64,000 bases of DNA from an uncultured Ruminococcus sp. (GTDB lineage: Bacteria > Bacillota > Clostridia > Oscillospirales > Ruminococcaceae). The stretch lies in NCBI GenBank assembly GCA_902787825.1, contig CADAHS010000006.1, forward strand, positions 1-64,000, written 5' to 3'. The translations under genes were made by a program, and so were the position numbers. This document shows positions 59,722-64,000 of this stretch, piece by piece. The notes beneath the pieces were generated by a model, which made no database searches, was not told the DNA's origin, and saw nothing but the letters and a program-made list of their open reading frames with translations. How positions within the stretch are numbered: position 1 is the first letter of the stretch; each line of letters opens with the position of its first letter.

Positions 59722-60708
59722 ATGAAAACTGAACTAATCACCAACATCGAGCAGGCTATGCTGAAAAAGCTCGATAATGCACAACTTCAAGCCTTGCACG
59801 AAGTTCTTGTGCAGGTTTTCAAGGGCGTGTCGGTCACGGCTGTGGCTGATGCCGACAAAGCACCCGACAAAACGGAAATATTAGAGGAATTTCTCTCTGC
59901 AAAGCGGATAGAGGGTTGCTCGGAGAAGTCACTGAACTACTACCGCAAGACGATCACGGCAGCTCTTGACAGTATCGGCAAGGGTATCAAGCATATTACA
60001 ACAGACGATCTGAGGGCGTATCTGACTGACTATCAGGCGAAGAAGAAGTCCAGCAAGGTCACTATGGATAATATCCGCCGTATCCTGTCGAGCTTCTTCT
60101 CTTGGCTGGAGGACGAGGACTATATCATCAAAAGCCCCGTTCGGCGCATTCACAAGGTCAAGACAAGCAAGACAATCAAGGAAACCTACACGGATGAGAA
60201 CTTGGAACTTATGCGTGATAACTGCGTAGAATTGCGGGATTTAGCGATGATTGATATGCTCGCTTCTACGGGTATGCGTGTCGGCGAAATGGTCTTGCTG
60301 AACCGCAGCGACATTGATTTCAATGAGCGTGAGTGCGTGGTGGTTGGCAAGGGCGATAAGGAGCGTATGGTGTACTTCGATGCCCGTACAAAGCTCCATT
60401 TACAGAGCTATCTTGCTTCACGGACAGACAGCGATCCTGCCTTGTTCGTGTCGCTCCGATCTCCCCATAAGCGGTTGACGATAGGTGCGATAGAGCTGCG
60501 GTTGCGTGAAATGGGGCGAAAACTCGGTATAAACAAGGTTCACCCCCACAAATTCAGGCGAACGCTTGCAACTATGGCTATCGACAAAGGTATGCCGATC
60601 GAGCAGCTTCAAAGGTTGCTCGGTCATCAAAGAATAGATACTACACTACAATATGCGATGGTGAAGCAGAGCAATGTGAAACTGGCGCATAGGAAATATA
60701 TTGGATAG
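59722..60708 (+). CDS. Tyrosine recombinase (XerC/D-like), probable hsdS invertase
   Basis: The 328-residue protein has an N-terminal SAM-like core-binding domain (about residues 50-140: LEEFLSAKRIEGCSEKSLNYYRKTI). The catalytic domain shows Arg in ASTGMRVGEMVLLN near residue 184, HxxR in HPHKFRRTLATMA near 274, the following GHQRID His, and the nucleophile Tyr in TTLQYAMVK near 311. All residues of the R-H-R-H-Y set are present, so it should be active. It sits between the two hsdS cassettes, as in known phase-variable type I systems. Confidence 0.93.
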   Translation: MKTELITNIEQAMLKKLDNAQLQALHEVLVQVFKGVSVTAVADADKAPDKTEILEEFLSAKRIEGCSEKSLNYYRKTITAALDSIGKGIKHITTDDLRAYLTDYQAKKKSSKVTMDNIRRILSSFFSWLEDEDYIIKSPVRRIHKVKTSKTIKETYTDENLELMRDNCVELRDLAMIDMLASTGMRVGEMVLLNRSDIDFNERECVVVGKGDKERMVYFDARTKLHLQSYLASRTDSDPALFVSLRSPHKRLTIGAIELRLREMGRKLGINKVHPHKFRRTLATMAIDKGMPIEQLQRLLGHQRIDTTLQYAMVKQSNVKLAHRKYIG

Positions 60709-60721
60709 GACGGTGATTTTT

Positions 60722-61912
60722 GTGAGTGAATGGAAAGAATGCACCATAGCCGACTTAGGTGAAGTTGTCGGCGGTGCTACTCCCTCTACAAAAAAGCCTG
60801 AGAATTATGAAAACGGCGATATATCTTGGATTACTCCAAAAGACTTATCTACTCTCAGCGGAAGGTACATTTTTCGTGGTGAACGTAATATTACGGAAAC
60901 TGGATTAAATAGTTGTTCGACAAGACTCTTATCACCTAACACGGTATTGTTTTCTTCTCGCGCTCCGATAGGATATGTTGCTATCTCTGCTAAGGAAATG
61001 TGTACCAATCAGGGCTTTAAGAGTGTTATCCCAAATATTAATACGGACTTTATGTTTCTTTATTATCTGCTGAAATACAATAGGGATAACATCGAAAATA
61101 TGGGAAGCGGTACTACATTCAAGGAAGTATCAGGCAATACTATGAAGTCAATCAAAGTATGTGTGCCTGTTGATATAGACGAACAGCGCAGGATAGGTGC
61201 AGTGTTGTCTGCAATTGACGATAAGATAGAACTGAATACTGCGATAAATGAAAATTTAGAGCAGCAGGCACAGGCGTATTTCGTAGACCTTTTTATCACC
61301 AATGTTGACCCGAATTGGAGAATAGGCACTATTTCCTATTTGGGCAATGTAGTCGGTGGAGGTACTCCGTCAAAAAAGATTGAGGAATACTATACAAGCG
61401 ACGGAATAGCGTGGATAACCCCTAAAGACTTATCTAATGACAAATCCAAATTTGTTGCTCACGGCGAAACAGATATTACAGAATTAGGGCTTGCCAAAAG
61501 TAGTGCTACCCTTATGCCGAAAGGCGCTGTACTGTTCAGTTCTCGTGCGCCTATCGGGTATATTGCTATTGCAGACGGTCAAGTTTGCACAAATCAGGGC
61601 TTCAAGTCTATTGTTCCATTTGACAATGTAGGTACTGCTTTTGTTTATTATTTTCTGAAAGAAAAACTTTCTGCAATTGAAAATGTTGCTTCGGGTTCTA
61701 CATTTAAGGAAGTGTCAGGCAGTACCATGAAGAATTTTACGGCAATCATTCCTGATAACGATACATTAGCTGAATTTCAGCGGTTTTGCAGTCCTCTATT
61801 TGAACAGCAGCGAGCTTTAGAGTACGAAAATCGTTATCTTTCGTCTATTCGTGACACCCTCCTGCCGAAGCTGATGAACGGTGAGATTGACGTATCAGCG
61901 GTCAAAATTTAG
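60722..61912 (+). CDS. hsdS: Full-length HsdS specificity subunit with two related target-recognition domains
   Basis: The 396-residue product starts at GTG 60722; an in-frame TTG at 60701 overlaps the recombinase gene and is a weaker choice. TRD1 (VVGGATPSTKKPENYENGDISWITPKDLS) and TRD2 (VVGGGTPSKKIEEYYTSDGIAWITPKDLS) are clearly homologous, sharing LFSSRAPIGY and CTNQGFKS blocks. The central helix carries TAINENLEQQAQAYF, encoded over site C. The C-terminus LRDTLLPKLMNGEIDVSAVKI matches that of the silent cassette. It is intact and should pair with HsdM. Confidence 0.95.
   Translation: MSEWKECTIADLGEVVGGATPSTKKPENYENGDISWITPKDLSTLSGRYIFRGERNITETGLNSCSTRLLSPNTVLFSSRAPIGYVAISAKEMCTNQGFKSVIPNINTDFMFLYYLLKYNRDNIENMGSGTTFKEVSGNTMKSIKVCVPVDIDEQRRIGAVLSAIDDKIELNTAINENLEQQAQAYFVDLFITNVDPNWRIGTISYLGNVVGGGTPSKKIEEYYTSDGIAWITPKDLSNDKSKFVAHGETDITELGLAKSSATLMPKGAVLFSSRAPIGYIAIADGQVCTNQGFKSIVPFDNVGTAFVYYFLKEKLSAIENVASGSTFKEVSGSTMKNFTAIIPDNDTLAEFQRFCSPLFEQQRALEYENRYLSSIRDTLLPKLMNGEIDVSAVKI
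61244..61258 (+). repeat. hsdS recombination repeat, site C
   Basis: ATAAATGAAAATTTA, identical to site A, at the same codons in the full-length hsdS. The upstream AATACTGCG is also shared with site A. Confidence 0.9.
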
Positions 61913-61926
61913 GCGGCTGGCAAGCG

Positions 61927-61941
61927 TAAATTTTCATTTAT
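61927..61941 (-). repeat. hsdS recombination repeat, site D
   Basis: TAAATTTTCATTTAT on the plus strand, identical to site B, 14 bp after the full-length hsdS stop and just before the ribosome site of the next gene. Confidence 0.9.
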
Positions 61942-61956
61942 GAAAGGAGCGTTTCT

Positions 61957-62745
61957 ATGCTTTTTGGTGATAAAGAAACAGATTTTATTCAATCCTTTCA
62001 AGACATAGATGATTCCGAGGTGTTTTTCCCTTTTGAATCGGATGTAGCAATCGACATTTATCAAAAGATTCATTCAAAAGAAAAATGGAGTAAATGGATT
62101 GACAGTTCAGGCAAATCTGATCCACCGCCCGATTTTTATTCTAATGATTATAAACTAATGATGGATGTAATGCGTGTGAACGATCACGAACATAAAGGAA
62201 AAAAAGGTAAACTCTACAACCCGTCCATGAGTCATGAAAAACAAATGCTAAGAGAATTGGAAGAAGCAGGCGTATTGAAGCAATTTCCTAATGCAAAAGT
62301 TTATTTGAACGGTGATACACAATTACCGACTTATGAGGATCATAATTATGACCTTTATCTGAAATGCTTCTGCCGTGTAATAAAAAAACACATCGAAAGC
62401 ATTCCCTTATATAAGAAAAATCATCCTGGTTGTAAAGTGTTGTTCTTTGTGTTTGATGAATCATCAGCATATTTCGAATCTGCCTGCTCAATAGATTTAC
62501 AGGAAAAATGTGTTGAGAATCATATATACTCAGGGATCCCGCATCTGTTCTTCGAAGATGAAGCTTTTCTAGAGGCATTTATAGATAAAGGAATTGATTT
62601 TCTATTATGGTTTGCACCATATAAAAGATTCGAAAACTTAGATCCGCCAATAGAATTACCCAAGTTGTGTGTATTTGACTTATCAATAGATAGTTTCCGA
62701 AAAAAACGATATGATGAAAATAGAATGGTAAGTGTTGAAAGATAA
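61957..62745 (+). CDS. Hypothetical 262-residue protein downstream of the hsd locus
   Basis: I do not recognise it. It is soluble, with no signal peptide or membrane helix. Notable segments are DYKLMMDVMRVNDHEHKGKKGK (acidic and basic residues that could belong to a nuclease fold), LEEAGVLKQFPNAKVY, and KVLFFVFDESSAYFES. It starts at ATG 61957 behind GAAAGGAGC, 15 bp after site D. Its genomic place suggests a defence-island or restriction-linked role, which is inference. Confidence 0.8.
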   Translation: MLFGDKETDFIQSFQDIDDSEVFFPFESDVAIDIYQKIHSKEKWSKWIDSSGKSDPPPDFYSNDYKLMMDVMRVNDHEHKGKKGKLYNPSMSHEKQMLRELEEAGVLKQFPNAKVYLNGDTQLPTYEDHNYDLYLKCFCRVIKKHIESIPLYKKNHPGCKVLFFVFDESSAYFESACSIDLQEKCVENHIYSGIPHLFFEDEAFLEAFIDKGIDFLLWFAPYKRFENLDPPIELPKLCVFDLSIDSFRKKRYDENRMVSVER

Positions 62746-62798
62746 AGATGTTTATGATTTGAAATCTGTGTAAAGGACTATTTGTAGAGGAGGAAGAT

Positions 62799-64000
62799 AT
62801 GAGCATCGCAATTATAATACTATCGGTTATAGTTGGAATCGCCTTTTTAATTCTTCTGTACTGGAAACTCACTAACAGAATGTATTTGCTTTGGGGGATT
62901 ATACGATTCTTTAAACGAAAGATTCTCCAGCCACGGATTGATTCTTTGAATGAAATAGGTCATTACCTTAAGCAACAGCAAGATATTCTTAATGATCATA
63001 AAAAAGAGGATACTTTCTTTAAGAGAGTCGGGAAAAGAGCTGATAAGATTAAAGCAAGGGCTTCTAAGATTTATAATTCGAGGAGTATTAAACGAAATTT
63101 TGAAAAAGACAAATATAAAATTGAAAGCTATATAGACTTTTGTAATAGTAAGCAATTGAAATTAACAAAAGAAGAAAAAAGAATACTCAATTACTTGGAT
63201 TGTGTAGAAGATTTGGTTTATCCTGAAAAAGCATTGGATAAGAGGCTCCAAAGAGTAAGTGATGAATATGATGAGCTTTATAGTTCATTTAATCAGTCAG
63301 GTGAAAAGTTATTATCAATAAGGCAGACATCAGTTGAAACTATAAACAGAGTGACGGAATTAATCAATAGCATTGCCGAGCATCCCAAAGACTTTGATAC
63401 TGATTTTATAGAAATATCTACGAACAAAGAATTATTTAAAAACGCAATTGATTTTGCCACAGAAGAACACAAAAAGTTGAGGAACACTGCTATAGGAGCA
63501 GGTGCTGGAGTTGCAGCTGGAGCAGTATTTGCTGGTGCCGCACCATCTGTCGCAATGTGGGTTGCTACTACTTTTGGAACTGCATCTACAGGAACAGCTA
63601 TATCAACATTAAGTGGTGCCGCGGCAACTAATGCGGCGCTAGCTTGGCTTGGTGGTGGAGCTGTTGCTGCTGGCGGTGGAGGCGTTGCTGCTGGACACGC
63701 ATTGCTGGCTTTGGCAGGTCCAATCGGACTTGGAATAGCCGGCATTTCAGGTTTATCTGCACTTCTGCATTTTTGGAGAAAAAAGAAAAAGATTCAAGAG
63801 AGTAAAAAGCAAGAGATAGAAAGAATAATTAACATCACACATTCGTTGAAAAAGCTGCAATCTGATGTGGAGTTATTACACTCTCAAACAGAGGCTCTCA
63901 ATGCGCTTGTGAATGAAAAACTATTGGACAATAGTAATTTGTTTGCATGTGATTACAACGCGCTGAGTGAGGAACAAAAGATATCATTAGGTACATTAGT
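62799..64000 (+). CDS. Membrane protein with Gly/Ala-rich hydrophobic core and coiled coils (C-terminus beyond window)
   Basis: Not recognised. ATG 62799 follows AGAGGAGGAAG. At least 400 residues are present: an N-terminal membrane helix (residues 2-22), a basic coiled-coil region (about 40-200), then a hydrophobic Gly/Ala stretch (about 230-320, e.g. GAGAGVAAGAVFAGAAP and GGGAVAAGGGGVAAGHALL). A KKKKK stop and another coiled coil (about 335-375) follow. Glycine-zipper cores like this occur in pore-forming or membrane-remodelling proteins. It follows the 262-residue gene by 53 bp. Confidence 0.8.
   Translation, partial: MSIAIIILSVIVGIAFLILLYWKLTNRMYLLWGIIRFFKRKILQPRIDSLNEIGHYLKQQQDILNDHKKEDTFFKRVGKRADKIKARASKIYNSRSIKRNFEKDKYKIESYIDFCNSKQLKLTKEEKRILNYLDCVEDLVYPEKALDKRLQRVSDEYDELYSSFNQSGEKLLSIRQTSVETINRVTELINSIAEHPKDFDTDFIEISTNKELFKNAIDFATEEHKKLRNTAIGAGAGVAAGAVFAGAAPSVAMWVATTFGTASTGTAISTLSGAAATNAALAWLGGGAVAAGGGGVAAGHALLALAGPIGLGIAGISGLSALLHFWRKKKKIQESKKQEIERIINITHSLKKLQSDVELLHSQTEALNALVNEKLLDNSNLFACDYNALSEEQKISLGTL

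Noticed and set aside
1..64000. CRISPR array
   Set aside because: No evenly spaced 25-40 bp repeats with unique spacers and no cas genes; the only regular arrays are protein LRRs and the short CGAACA repeats.

Overview
The window looks like a chromosome segment of a Gram-positive gut or rumen Clostridium-group bacterium, most likely Ruminococcus or a close relative in the Oscillospiraceae. The evidence is the hrcA-grpE-dnaK-dnaJ order behind a CIRCE operator, BspA-type leucine-rich-repeat proteins with cell-wall-binding (CWB2) repeats, GerW, DUF4317 and DUF2953 proteins, an LtaS-type enzyme, and many sigma-A promoters of the form TTGnnn-N17-TATAAT. No taxonomic search could be run, so the genus is an inference.

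Positions 1-46,400 are mostly core genome. A large surface LRR/CWB2 protein (cut by the left edge) and a shorter paralog at 10,584 bracket valS and the heat-shock operon. Next come a sugar O-acetyltransferase, an ABC-F ATPase and a degenerate PTS EIIA-like protein. A polyamine cluster (15,728-23,572) holds SpeD, an Arg/Lys decarboxylase, SpeE, SpeB, carboxynorspermidine synthase and NspC, with small membrane proteins and an orphan barstar between them. After it come a flavoprotein, a HAD phosphatase, an LTA synthase-like enzyme, rpmB, an M50 protease, scpA-scpB, gerW, a DacF-type carboxypeptidase, a pseudouridine synthase and a three-gene biotin carboxyltransferase set resembling transcarboxylase (12S, 1.3S and 5S-like subunits). 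DUF4317, a phosphodiesterase, a PIN-like protein, a GDSL esterase, rarA, an S1-domain protein and a secreted Fn3/cell-wall hydrolase complete this part.

From a tRNA-Leu(TAG) at 46,662 the content becomes accessory: a RelB/RelE-type toxin-antitoxin pair; a cation/proton antiporter under what reads as a fluoride riboswitch with an overlapping terminator; a large serine recombinase with two small paralogous proteins; a DUF927-like ATPase; a DUF6076 protein and a sigma factor, with arrays of CGAACA repeats; then a type I restriction-modification locus.

The most striking system is at 56,451-61,941. One hsdM is followed by a half-length hsdS, an inverted promoterless hsdS half, a small putative DNA-binding protein, a tyrosine recombinase and a full-length hsdS. 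Four copies of the same 15-bp sequence, in + - + - orientation, sit at the hsdS half junctions. This is the architecture of a recombinase-driven, phase-variable specificity switch. In the order read here the first cassette is inverted, leaving a half subunit, and the second is in coding orientation. No hsdR is visible. Two unrecognised genes follow: a 262-aa soluble protein, and a membrane protein with a Gly/Ala-rich hydrophobic core that runs off the right edge.
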